Origin: Fibrobacter sp.
Lineage (GTDB): Bacteria > Fibrobacterota > Fibrobacteria > Fibrobacterales > Fibrobacteraceae
Length of the DNA: 64,000 nucleotides
Reading direction: 5' to 3'
NCBI GenBank assembly: GCA_024398995.1
Contig: JAKSIE010000006.1
Location: forward strand, 35,678-99,677
Positions 27,408-35,690 of the stretch are shown here, piece after piece. A program made the position numbers and the translations under genes. The first letter of the stretch is position 1. The number at the start of each line of letters is the position of its first letter. The notes beneath the pieces were generated by a model. It was not told the DNA's origin. It worked only from the letters and a program-made list of their open reading frames with translations, and searched no databases.

Positions 27408-28259
27408 ATGAGTGATGCAAACGAAGCTCTCTATTTCCGAGACTTGAATCGATTCCCGACACTGACTCCCCAGGAGGAGTCGGCTCTCCTGACGATTATC
27501 AAGACTGGAACCACCGAAGAAATTCGCAAATCCGCCCTCCAGCGACTCATTCGCGGAAACCTCCGTTTCGTGGTCAGCGTGGCCCGAAAGTATCAGGGCC
27601 GTGGTCTTTCTCTCCTGGACTTGATCAACGAAGGTAACCTGGGTCTGTTCAAGGCTGCAAAGCGCTTTGATATGGACAAGGACGTAAAGTTCATTTCCTA
27701 CGCTGTGTGGTGGATTCGTCAGTCTATTCAAAAGGCTTTGTTTGAACAGGTTGGTGCCGTTCGAATTCCGCCTAACAAGCTTGCCTTGGTAAACCGCTTT
27801 AAGCGTGCCTTGATGCAGAATGATGGTGACTATGACAAGACCATCGCCATGGATGAATTCTCTCCTTTTGAAAGAGACATCGTGGAAGTTATGGAAAAGA
27901 TCGTGGATATTTCCCTGGACGCCCCCATTGGCGACAGCACCACGGTTTCCAGTAGTAGTGAATCTGTTAGTACCCTTATGGATGTCCTCGGTTCCGAAGG
28001 AAACCAGGATGAAGACATGGAAAGGGAAGAACGCAAGAAGCTGATCCAGGAAACCCTGTCCTCCTTGCCTCAGCGTGAAGAAGAAATTCTCCGTATGTTC
28101 TACGGTTTGGATACCGTAGAAGATACCACCTTGAAAGATATCGGCGAAGACTTGAAGTTGAGCCGTGAACGTGTCCGCCAGATTAAGAACAAGACCTTGC
28201 GTCGCTTGCAGAAGAGCAAGGAACACAAGGAAAAACTGGCTGACTTTCTGGAAGATTAA
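27408..28259 (+). CDS. Primary-type sigma-70 factor lacking region 1.1 (RpoD/SigA group)
   Basis: 283 aa, the compact form seen in Bacteroidota-like RpoD: region 1.2 (YFRDLNRFPTLTPQEE), region 2 (NLRFVVSVARKYQGRGLSLLDLINEGN, FISYAVWWIRQSI), region 3 and region 4 with a helix-turn-helix (LSRERVRQIKNKTLRRL). No region 1.1 and no non-conserved insertion. An acidic and Ser-rich stretch (~185-215) sits between regions 3 and 4. The ATG at 27408 has AGGTG upstream; I reject the in-frame TTG at 27387. It overlaps the next gene by one base (TAATG). It may be the housekeeping sigma or a group 2 factor; the window does not decide. Confidence 0.93.
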   Translation: MSDANEALYFRDLNRFPTLTPQEESALLTIIKTGTTEEIRKSALQRLIRGNLRFVVSVARKYQGRGLSLLDLINEGNLGLFKAAKRFDMDKDVKFISYAVWWIRQSIQKALFEQVGAVRIPPNKLALVNRFKRALMQNDGDYDKTIAMDEFSPFERDIVEVMEKIVDISLDAPIGDSTTVSSSSESVSTLMDVLGSEGNQDEDMEREERKKLIQETLSSLPQREEEILRMFYGLDTVEDTTLKDIGEDLKLSRERVRQIKNKTLRRLQKSKEHKEKLADFLED

Positions 28260-29974
28260 TGGCTAACAAAACTTCGGGAGCACAGAAGGCCGCATACCTG
28301 TTTTTGGTTATGTGTTGCGGTGCGGTGCTGGCCTTTGGTGGCTGGCGTCTTTATCTTGACTATGGTCCTTCGAAGGTCACCGTAGGCGGAGTCCCCTATG
28401 GCTTGCCTGCTGGGACCACGATTTCTCGCGGTGATGCTCCGGATATGACGTCTGCACTTTCCGATTCGCCGATACATGTCCAGACTGAACTGCGCCGTGC
28501 GGCGGAACTTTTCCGTGCCGGGGCATATCATTCTGCATGCGATATCTATGACGGGGTGGTGGCCCTGTATCCGGACCTGCTTCCTGCGATCTGGGGTGAG
28601 CTGAACACCATGTACGAAATGGACCAACTGTCCGAGAGTCAGCGCGACCGCCAGTCCCTGCTTGTCGGTAAACTTCTGGGTGCCTACCCGGGTTCCGGTA
28701 TGGCCGCCTACCTGGAAAGCCGCAAGTTCTACCAGGATGGTAACGAAAGTACCGCCATGGAATTAGCCCGTGCCGCTACAGAAAAGGCTCCTGCTCTGGC
28801 GGAAACCCACCTGTGGTACGCTGTACTTTTGATGAATAGTTCCAGAAGCATCCAGGCAGCTCATGAACTTCGCACGGTAATCAGTCTTTCCAATGGCGAT
28901 GCTCCCAAGGCCTATGAACTGCTGGCGGAACTCTACCATCAGGAAGGACAGTTAGATAGCTGTTCCGCAGTTGTGGAATACGCCCTTTCTCAGTATCCGG
29001 TAAACGCACGTCTGATGCTCCTGCAGGGTTTCCTGGCCGAGTACCAGGGACGTTTCGATGAAGCAGAAAAGCTGTACCAGCGTATTCTTGCATTCCGTTC
29101 GGACTATGCTCCTGCTCGTGAAGCCGCTGCGACTTTAGGTGAGAAGACTCCTCCGGGCCCCGGCGCCGGCACCGTACTTTCTCCCCAGGACAGGGCTCAG
29201 GTTGCCTGTGAAATTTTGGAACCTCTGGTAGAACGATACCCCGAAAATCTGCCTCTTCGTGAAGCCTTGGGCCGTGCCTATCTTAAGGGCCGTATGTTCG
29301 ACAGGGCCCGTCAGCAGTTCCAGAGTATTGCGAAGGCCGATCCTGAATACCCGGACATCCAGCAGCGCATCCAGGAATCCAACGTGACCCGTCCGGAACC
29401 TGTGGGTAAGCCTGATGGCTTGACTGCAAACCTAAATCGTGCCATCGACAGTCTTCGCGGTCGTGATGTTCCTGCGTCCAAGCACGACTTTTCGACTATG
29501 TTGGGCCATTACCTTGTTCGTTATGGCGCTACTCCCAAGGAATTCTTCAAGAAGTATTCCATTTCCAATTTCCGCCCGGTTTCGCAGAACGTGTGGCAGG
29601 AATCCTTCTATGTTTCGCCATACATGCACACTTACACGGTGGTCTTTGACTCCCTGAACCGCTTTAAAGAAGTTCACGTGGTGGTGTTCGACTCTTCCTC
29701 CAATTCCAACCATTTGGGTATTGCTCCGGAAGTGTACACAAGATTGCTTAAGCAGAACTCCCGAATCTCCGGCATCGGCAATAGCACTGGAGAAACCGAT
29801 TGCGGTGACGATCTTGTGCTGGATGCTGCGGTCTGGGAAACCCAGGATAACTTTGAATTGCTGGCCCGCGTGGTTGGAAAGCCCGCTGAAGTCCGCATGA
29901 TTCGTTTTGACAAGTCTGCGTTGCCTCCAGGCCTTAAGCTGTGTGATTACGTCAAATATTTGAATCAATATTGA
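28259..29974 (+). CDS. TPR-repeat protein with N-terminal membrane anchor
   Basis: 571 aa. One membrane segment (~12-30, YLFLVMCCGAVLAFGGW) acts as signal anchor; residues ~75-380 are tetratricopeptide repeats in two blocks, with a Pro/Gly hinge (~290-305) between them. The C-terminal ~170 residues have no recognisable domain. Translationally coupled to the sigma factor (TAATG) and followed after 27 bases by a second TPR protein. Function unknown; TPRs suggest a scaffold in the periplasm. Confidence 0.8.
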   Translation: MANKTSGAQKAAYLFLVMCCGAVLAFGGWRLYLDYGPSKVTVGGVPYGLPAGTTISRGDAPDMTSALSDSPIHVQTELRRAAELFRAGAYHSACDIYDGVVALYPDLLPAIWGELNTMYEMDQLSESQRDRQSLLVGKLLGAYPGSGMAAYLESRKFYQDGNESTAMELARAATEKAPALAETHLWYAVLLMNSSRSIQAAHELRTVISLSNGDAPKAYELLAELYHQEGQLDSCSAVVEYALSQYPVNARLMLLQGFLAEYQGRFDEAEKLYQRILAFRSDYAPAREAAATLGEKTPPGPGAGTVLSPQDRAQVACEILEPLVERYPENLPLREALGRAYLKGRMFDRARQQFQSIAKADPEYPDIQQRIQESNVTRPEPVGKPDGLTANLNRAIDSLRGRDVPASKHDFSTMLGHYLVRYGATPKEFFKKYSISNFRPVSQNVWQESFYVSPYMHTYTVVFDSLNRFKEVHVVVFDSSSNSNHLGIAPEVYTRLLKQNSRISGIGNSTGETDCGDDLVLDAAVWETQDNFELLARVVGKPAEVRMIRFDKSALPPGLKLCDYVKYLNQY

Positions 29975-30001
29975 TTTTAGGTTTTTTGTATTTTAGGGAA
30001 T

Positions 30002-31915
30002 ATGCGTAGGTTTCAATTAATTGCACTTGCCTTGGTGGCCTTTGTTTTCGAAGGCTGCACTTGCTGTGCATACTTGAACCACATGTTCAATGCGGAACGC
30101 CTTAATGATGAAGCGGCTGAATTGCGTACGGCCCGCCTTGATTCCGTTCCTGACGCAGAAACTTCTTTGCCTGGTTCCGACGAACGACAGAAGTACGACA
30201 AGATTATTGAAAAGGGCTCCCGTGTTCTGGAACGTTTCCCCAAGAACAAGAAACGTACCGCCGAAGCGGTTTTCATGATTGGCGAGTCTTTCCGTTATAA
30301 GCAGGAATGGCACAAGGCTATTACCAAGTACGACGAATTTGAAAGGTATTTTTCCGACCATGATTCTATGCCTACGGTGGAATACCAGCGTGCCTACTGT
30401 CTTTATCGTAACTTCGAATATAACATCAGCCGCTTCGCCCTTGAACCGGTGATTGCCCGCAAGGATCATCCTTATTATTTCCAGGGATTGAATCTGCTTT
30501 CGCTGCTTGATGAAAAGGCCGAGTTCCCGGACCAGGCGATTGCTTCCTTGGAAGCGGTTCTGGCGGATACATCTGGAACTCCCTTCATGCGAGCCAAGGC
30601 TCATTTCAGATTGGCTGGTCTCTATTACAAGAAGGAAGATTGGAACAAGTCCCGCGAGCATTACATAGCAAAGGAAATTGCAGAACTGAATGTCCGTGAA
30701 CGTCAGACCGCCGCAGAACAGGCTGCGGAATGCTTGATCAAGACGAACAAGTTCTTGCAGGCTGCAGACGAATTCAAGGAACTGTACAAAAATCCGGATT
30801 TCGAATCTTCTCGTCCCATGTACTTGGTGCGCATCGGCGAAGCGACCATGCTGGCAGAAAAGCACGCCGACGCTATCGTTATCCTGCAGAAGGTGAATGA
30901 GGAGTATCCTCGTACGGAACATTCTTCCCGCAGCTATTTCGTTCTGGGTGACTATGAACAGAACAAGACCACGAACTATGAGAATGCGATTGCCTATTAC
31001 GACAGCAGTTTCATAGCCCGTAGCATTTCTGAATGGGGCCGCGAAAGCCGTGAACGTCGCGACGCATTGAAGCGCCTGGTCGCCATGCGTAACGTGAATG
31101 ACACCCTTCGTCAAAAGGATTCCATTCCCAACATGACAGGGTTCTTTGGAAACGAATTCCAGATTGCTGAATTGTTCCTGTTTAAGCTTGACGAAGTGGA
31201 CAGCGCCGTGACCCGACTGAATGCCATTATTGAAGAGTCCAAGGATAGCGCACAGGTCCTTAAGGCCACTTATGCAAAGGCTTTCATTCTGGATGAATTC
31301 ATGCACGATCCTGACGCCGCCGAGGAAGTCTACAAGGAAATCGTGGAAAAATATCCTGATACGGAATACGGTAAGCAGGCGCAGGCAAACCTCGGAATGC
31401 GCGTAACCTTGAAGACCCGCGAGGACCTGGCGAGGGAACGTTACCTCGTGGCAGAAAGCTTGTGGACAATTGCTTCGGAAATGCCGCTGGATCAGATGGA
31501 TCTTGTGGACTCTGCTTATGTTACTGCATTTGTTGCGTTTGACAGCTTGTATCATGAATATCCCGAAACCCAATCCGGCGCTCAGGCTCTCTACATGAAG
31601 GCCATGTATTTCAAAATGAACCCGGAACGTGTGGACAGTACCCTTAGGGTGTTCCAAGAACTGCATGACAAGTACAGTCAGACTCCGTGGGGCAAGGAAG
31701 CTTCCAGAATGCTTAGCAGCCGCTTGACTATTACGGATAAGGATTTGGATCGTCTCCGTAGGCGCGTGAAGAGTAGCGGTGAACATATCGATAAACTGTC
31801 TGCCCAGTACTACGAAAATCTTGGCAGAAAGCCCGAAGAAAAGAAGACTGAGGTAAAGAACAAGGAAGAAGAAATTCTGGAGAATACCTACAACAGTATG
31901 TACGACTTCGAATAG
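30002..31915 (+). CDS. TPR-rich lipoprotein (possible SprE/PorW-like)
   Basis: 637 aa. A lipoprotein signal with lipobox FEGC near residue 19 is followed by AYLNHMFNAERLNDEA, then about ten TPR-like helical pairs through residue ~580 and a charged Glu/Lys tail. Architecture (outer-membrane lipoprotein, N-terminal YxxxxFNA block, many TPRs) recalls SprE/PorW, the T9SS lipoprotein, but BamD- or YbgF-like scaffolds are alternatives, and I cannot align it reliably. AGGGAA lies just before the ATG. Last gene of the run that begins with the ABC ATPase. Confidence 0.7.
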   Translation: MRRFQLIALALVAFVFEGCTCCAYLNHMFNAERLNDEAAELRTARLDSVPDAETSLPGSDERQKYDKIIEKGSRVLERFPKNKKRTAEAVFMIGESFRYKQEWHKAITKYDEFERYFSDHDSMPTVEYQRAYCLYRNFEYNISRFALEPVIARKDHPYYFQGLNLLSLLDEKAEFPDQAIASLEAVLADTSGTPFMRAKAHFRLAGLYYKKEDWNKSREHYIAKEIAELNVRERQTAAEQAAECLIKTNKFLQAADEFKELYKNPDFESSRPMYLVRIGEATMLAEKHADAIVILQKVNEEYPRTEHSSRSYFVLGDYEQNKTTNYENAIAYYDSSFIARSISEWGRESRERRDALKRLVAMRNVNDTLRQKDSIPNMTGFFGNEFQIAELFLFKLDEVDSAVTRLNAIIEESKDSAQVLKATYAKAFILDEFMHDPDAAEEVYKEIVEKYPDTEYGKQAQANLGMRVTLKTREDLARERYLVAESLWTIASEMPLDQMDLVDSAYVTAFVAFDSLYHEYPETQSGAQALYMKAMYFKMNPERVDSTLRVFQELHDKYSQTPWGKEASRMLSSRLTITDKDLDRLRRRVKSSGEHIDKLSAQYYENLGRKPEEKKTEVKNKEEEILENTYNSMYDFE

Positions 31916-31962
31916 GTAGTTTCTTTTCAAATAGCTTAAAAAACAAATTTTTTAGAAACATG

Positions 31963-31993
31963 GCGGTTGTCAAAAAATGACAATCGCTGTTTC
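31963..31993 (+). terminator. Hairpin after the TPR lipoprotein gene
   Basis: A 10-bp stem (31963-31972 with 31978-31987, one G-U) with an AAAAA loop is followed by only a short T stretch. It may be a weak terminator, or, as TTGTCA-5-TGACAA, an operator for the gene at 32071 whose promoter overlaps it. Confidence 0.55.
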
Positions 31994-32010
31994 TATATTA
32001 TATGCACAGA

Positions 32011-32058
32011 AAGGCACTGGTGAGTCAGTATCCAACAAGTAAAAAATGTCGGTGCCTT
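32011..32058 (+). promoter_or_regulatory. Leader hairpin before the small gene at 32071
   Basis: AAGGCACTG (32011-32019) can pair with CGGTGCCTT (32050-32058) around a 30-base loop, ending 2 bases before the AGGAGT ribosome site. TATATT/TATATG boxes lie at 31994-32006. The stem could shield or expose the ribosome site; inference. Confidence 0.4.
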
Positions 32059-32070
32059 ATAGGAGTAACT

Positions 32071-32304
32071 ATGAAAAAGTCCGCAAAGAAGAGTACTAAA
32101 GCTGTCACTATGAACCTGGTTGATGTTCCAGAACAGAAACCTTGGGCAACGGGATTCGAATTGTTTAAGCGTCGTATCGACGAACAACTCCAGATGAATG
32201 GATTTAGCGACGGGCTCGTAGATGCGGAAGATTTGCTTCCTTTTTATCGTATGGGCGAAAGCGAAACCTACGTGCTGGCAGCTCTCGGCTGCGCCGTTGG
32301 TTAA
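32071..32304 (+). CDS. Small protein of unknown function, 77 aa
   Basis: No recognised domain. A basic N-terminus (MKKSAKKSTK) precedes a mixed, probably helical body with several acidic residues and a hydrophobic end (ETYVLAALGCAVG). No signal peptide. AGGAGT lies 6 bases before the ATG at 32071; an in-frame ATG at 32002 would put the ribosome site and leader hairpin inside the gene and is unlikely. Convergent with prmC, 66 bases apart. A weak hairpin, CAAAGG-AGCCTC-CCTTTG, follows in that gap. Confidence 0.7.
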   Translation: MKKSAKKSTKAVTMNLVDVPEQKPWATGFELFKRRIDEQLQMNGFSDGLVDAEDLLPFYRMGESETYVLAALGCAVG

Positions 32305-32370
32305 GCATTAGTCCGACGAAGGAATCTACAAAGGAGCCTCCCTTTGTGGACACGCAAAGCCCCTGCGTCA

Positions 32371-33285
32371 TTAAATATTCTTGTAGCTGACAAAGCGGAT
32401 GTTGTCGCAGTAGTCCTTGTGGATGCCTGCGAAATCCAGCCAGGGGTAGCTTGCGGCTTCGGCCTTCAGAACCTCTGCCTGCTCGGATCCAATTTCCAAG
32501 AAAATCATTGCACCACTACTGAGACGACCTTCAGTCTGCTGCAGAAGCTTGCGGACCAGGTCCAGGCCATCGGCTCCACCATAGAGTGCCAGGGCCGGGT
32601 CGAACTTGTCTACCTCGGGCTGGAGCTTGCCTTTTTCGGAGTCAGGGATGTAGGGCAGGTTTGCGACGAGGCAATCAATCTTCTTGTCCGGAGAGAAACC
32701 GGCGGATGCAAGAACGTCTGCGGAGACTGCGTTCAGCAAGTCGCCTTGGGCGAATGTAAGCTTGTCGCTTTCCAGTTCGTTGGCAGTAGCGTTTTCGCGG
32801 GCCAGTGCCAGTGCGTCTTCAGAAACGTCGCAGGCAAGAACCTTTGCGGATTCTATTTCCTTTGCGCAGGAGATGGCGATGCAACCGGAACCAGTTCCGA
32901 TTTCTACCACAAAGGGTGCTTCAATATCCTTGATGCTGTTCTTTACCATGTCCACGATATCCTCGGTTTCGGAGCGAGGAATGAGGGCTCGGGGGTCGCA
33001 CTTGATGATAAAGCCGCGGAAGCTGGTGTCTCCAATAATGTGCTGCAGCGGTTCACGGTTGGCGCGGCGTGCTACCAGCGGGCGGAGTGTGTCCAACTCT
33101 GCTGGAGTCAGGGGTTTTTCGAAATTCAGGTAAAGATCCATACGGTTCTTCATCCCGAGACCGAAGCTGATAATATGCTGAGCGTCCAGCAGGGGGTCGG
33201 GCACGCCCTTGCGTTCAAAGAAAACCTTGGTACGGTTCAAAATTTCAAGAACCGTCATAGGACCATTATTTGCGGGTGCTGCCAT
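32371..33285 (-). CDS. prmC: Peptide chain release factor glutamine N5-methyltransferase
   Basis: Methylates the Gln of the GGQ motif of release factors. 304 aa: N-terminal helical domain (~10-85, with DAQHIISFGL), then the SAM-binding Rossmann domain with VEIGTGSGCIAIS (~145-157). The substrate-binding motif reads NLPY instead of the commoner NPPY; this variant occurs in some bacterial PrmC. It lies 34 bases downstream of prfA on the same strand, the classic pairing with its own substrate. GAGG lies 9 bases before the ATG. Confidence 0.95.
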   Translation of the reverse strand: MAAPANNGPMTVLEILNRTKVFFERKGVPDPLLDAQHIISFGLGMKNRMDLYLNFEKPLTPAELDTLRPLVARRANREPLQHIIGDTSFRGFIIKCDPRALIPRSETEDIVDMVKNSIKDIEAPFVVEIGTGSGCIAISCAKEIESAKVLACDVSEDALALARENATANELESDKLTFAQGDLLNAVSADVLASAGFSPDKKIDCLVANLPYIPDSEKGKLQPEVDKFDPALALYGGADGLDLVRKLLQQTEGRLSSGAMIFLEIGSEQAEVLKAEAASYPWLDFAGIHKDYCDNIRFVSYKNI

Positions 33286-33319
33286 TCGACGATACCTCTA
33301 ATCTTGCGCACTGCGCAGA

Positions 33320-34387
33320 TTATGCCTGGAACTTACCCAGCTTTTCCTGTGCGTTGGCCATCTGAAGTCCGTTAATAACTTCCTGCAGGTCGCCAGCAAC
33401 AACCTGGTCCAGGTTGTACAGGGTGAGGCCGATTCGATGGTCGGTCACACGGTTCTGGGGGTAGTTGTATGTACGAATCTTGGCGGAGCGGTCGCCGGTG
33501 CCCACCAATGCCTTACGGCTGGCGGCTTCTTCACGTTCCTTCTTGGCGATGACTTCGTCAAGAATGCGGGAACGGAGCATTTCCATTGCGTGCAGGCGGT
33601 TCTGGAGCTGGGAACGTTCGGTCTGGCAGCTAACCACAACGCCTGTGGGAATGTGGGTCAAACGGACTGCGGAGTCCGTCTTGTTGATGTACTGACCACC
33701 AGCGCCGCTGGAACGGTAGGTGTCCATATGGATGTCTGCTTCGCGGATTTCCACATCCACTTCTTCTGCTTCGGGGAGAATTGCCACGGTTGCTGCGGAG
33801 GTATGCACTCGGCCCTGGGTTTCGGTTTCGGGAACGCGCTGCACACGGTGTACACCACTTTCAAACTTCAAAGTGCCGTAAACGCTATCGCCTTCGATAA
33901 ACACGCGGATTTCCTTATAGCCGCCAACGGTACCTTCGCTAAGGTCCTGGATGGTGACTTTCCAGCCCATCTTTTCGCAATAGGCTCGGTACATGCGGAA
34001 CAGGTCGCCGGCAAAGAGTGCGGATTCGTCACCGCCGGTACCGCCACGGATTTCAAGGGTTGCGTTACGGAAGTCCCAAGGATCCTTGGGAACCATCAAA
34101 ATTTGTAATTCATCGGTCAGATCCGGAAGAGCCTTTTCAATGGTGGAAAGTTCGGACTTAGCCATAGCCACCATTTCAGGGTCGGAATCGCCAAGGGCGG
34201 TCTTCCATTCTTCCTGGTCGTTCAGCATCTGCAGGTATTCCTTGGCCTTGATCACGGCCTTTTCGATACCCTTGTACTGCTTGTGAATCTTGTTATAACG
34301 AGCCTGGTCGCCCAAAACATCGGGATTGCCCAATTCGGATTCCAGTTCTTCGTACTTTTCAATGAGTTTACGTGCTTTATCTTTCAT
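33320..34387 (-). CDS. prfA: Peptide chain release factor 1
   Basis: Recognises UAA and UAG stop codons and triggers peptide release. 355 aa, normal length. The GGQ loop is in [11 protein letters not shown]; the stop-codon-reading PxT motif appears as PET in [15 protein letters not shown]. The C-terminal [17 protein letters not shown] block is typical of RF1 rather than RF2, and there is no RF2-like frameshift site. Promoter-distal to nothing on its strand; a ~100-base gap with heptad repeats separates it from gltS. Confidence 0.97.
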   Translation of the reverse strand: MKDKARKLIEKYEELESELGNPDVLGDQARYNKIHKQYKGIEKAVIKAKEYLQMLNDQEEWKTALGDSDPEMVAMAKSELSTIEKALPDLTDELQILMVPKDPWDFRNATLEIRGGTGGDESALFAGDLFRMYRAYCEKMGWKVTIQDLSEGTVGGYKEIRVFIEGDSVYGTLKFESGVHRVQRVPETETQGRVHTSAATVAILPEAEEVDVEIREADIHMDTYRSSGAGGQYINKTDSAVRLTHIPTGVVVSCQTERSQLQNRLHAMEMLRSRILDEVIAKKEREEAASRKALVGTGDRSAKIRTYNYPQNRVTDHRIGLTLYNLDQVVAGDLQEVINGLQMANAQEKLGKFQA

Positions 34388-34410
34388 CGCGAGTAAATGT
34401 AGAAAAAGTG

Positions 34411-34488
34411 TTTAGTAGACAGTGGTTAGTAAACAGTTTTTTCTGGTCAAGAACGTTCCTAATCACTAATCACTAACCACTAACCACT
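34411..34488. repeat. Heptanucleotide tandem repeats between gltS and prfA
   Basis: Two blocks with a 7-base period: about three degenerate units (34411-34436) of the type GTGGTTA, and AATCACT, AATCACT, AACCACT, AACCACT (34461-34488). The blocks are roughly complementary to each other. The same 7-base periodicity occurs in the Nudix gene at 40376. Confidence 0.7.
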
Positions 34489-34490
34489 AG

Positions 34491-35684
34491 CTAGAACTGA
34501 TTGATAAAGAATGTGATGCAGAGGCTGTTAATAAAGTCTGCGAACATACTTCCTACAATGGGTACCAGCAGGTAGGGCTTTACGGCCGGGGCGAACTTGG
34601 TGGTAATGGCCTGCATGTTTGCCATGGCGTTGGGCGTTGCTCCCATGCCGAAACCACAAACACCTGCGGAAAGCACCGCGGCATCATAATCCCGTCCCAT
34701 AACATTGAATACGACGAAGTAGGCGAACAGGAACATGAGAAGGGTCTGTGCGCAAAGCAAAACCACCAGGGGCAAGGCCAGGGATGCCAACTGCCAAAGT
34801 TTCAGGGTGATCATAGCGATGCCCAGGAACAAGGAAAGGCAAATGCCGCCTACGTCGCTGATTTCGCCCATGTGGACTTCGTACTTGCTGCTGTATTCGC
34901 AGATGTTTCTCATGATGGCCGCAACGATCATGGCTCCGATGTAGGAGGGGAACGTCATGCCGGTCTTGGATAGCAGTGTGGAAATAACGGTTCCGAAACC
35001 CATGGCGATTGCGAGCTGGAAGGCTGCTGTGGAGTAACGCTTTGCAGAACGCTTGTACTTGCTCTGTTCTTCCTTCAGCTCTTCTTTCAGTTCGGTCTTG
35101 GCGGATTTCAGAAGGTCACGCTTTACGATAAGCTTGCGGCCGAGAGGGCCTCCCATGAGGGAACCTGCCACTAGGCCGAACGTGGCTGCGGCAGTACAAA
35201 GGGTGGTTGCGCCTTCCATGCCGAAGTCCTCTAGGACGGGGCCGAAAGCACCTGCGGTACCATGGCCACCCACCATGGAGATGGAACCAGCGGAAAGACC
35301 CACCAAGGGGCTTACGTGGAGTGCATTTGCCAATGCAACCGCAAGACCGTTCTGGCAGACAATCAGTACACAGACACAGATTAACAATAGGATCAGATTG
35401 ATACCGCCGCTCTTTAGAATTTTCAGGTTAGCGTTGAATCCCACAGAGGTGAAGAACACCATCATACAGATGGATTTCAAGGTCTCGTCAAAGGAAAATT
35501 CAAGAATGTTCAGCTTGTAAAGAATGCAGGAAAGGCATGCGAAAACGATGCCGCCCACCACAGGGGAGGGAATGCAGAATTTTTCCAGAACCTTGACTTG
35601 CTTCTTGAGGTTTGCGCCGAAAACAAGAACCACAACGGCCAAGGCCAGGGTCTGGTACATGTCTAAAGAAAGCTTGTACATCAT
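34491..35684 (-). CDS. gltS: Sodium/glutamate symporter, GltS family
   Basis: Sodium-coupled uptake of glutamate across the inner membrane. 397 aa, normal for GltS, with about ten to twelve membrane segments. Family blocks are visible: IPSPVVGGI (~38-46), LSAGSISMVGGHGTAGAFGP (~130-150), and GVCGFGMGATPNAMANMQAI (~335-355), the inverted re-entrant loops that form the transport site. It starts 6 bases after a TAXI-type binding lipoprotein, an unusual partner for GltS, and is probably co-transcribed. AAGGAG lies 4-7 bases before two adjacent ATGs; the first is used here. Confidence 0.95.
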   Translation of the reverse strand: MMYKLSLDMYQTLALAVVVLVFGANLKKQVKVLEKFCIPSPVVGGIVFACLSCILYKLNILEFSFDETLKSICMMVFFTSVGFNANLKILKSGGINLILLLICVCVLIVCQNGLAVALANALHVSPLVGLSAGSISMVGGHGTAGAFGPVLEDFGMEGATTLCTAAATFGLVAGSLMGGPLGRKLIVKRDLLKSAKTELKEELKEEQSKYKRSAKRYSTAAFQLAIAMGFGTVISTLLSKTGMTFPSYIGAMIVAAIMRNICEYSSKYEVHMGEISDVGGICLSLFLGIAMITLKLWQLASLALPLVVLLCAQTLLMFLFAYFVVFNVMGRDYDAAVLSAGVCGFGMGATPNAMANMQAITTKFAPAVKPYLLVPIVGSMFADFINSLCITFFINQF

Positions 35685-35690
35685 GTCTCC

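Noticed and set aside
32002..32304. A 100-codon version of the small gene starting at 32002
   Set aside because: The AGGAGT site and leader hairpin belong to the ATG at 32071, and 32002 lies in the promoter -10 region.
33320..34387. prfA as RF2 with a programmed frameshift
   Set aside because: The frame is continuous and the PxT and C-terminal blocks are those of RF1.
34461..34488. Possible CRISPR-like repeats
   Set aside because: The units are 7 bases, directly adjacent, with no spacers and no cas genes nearby.
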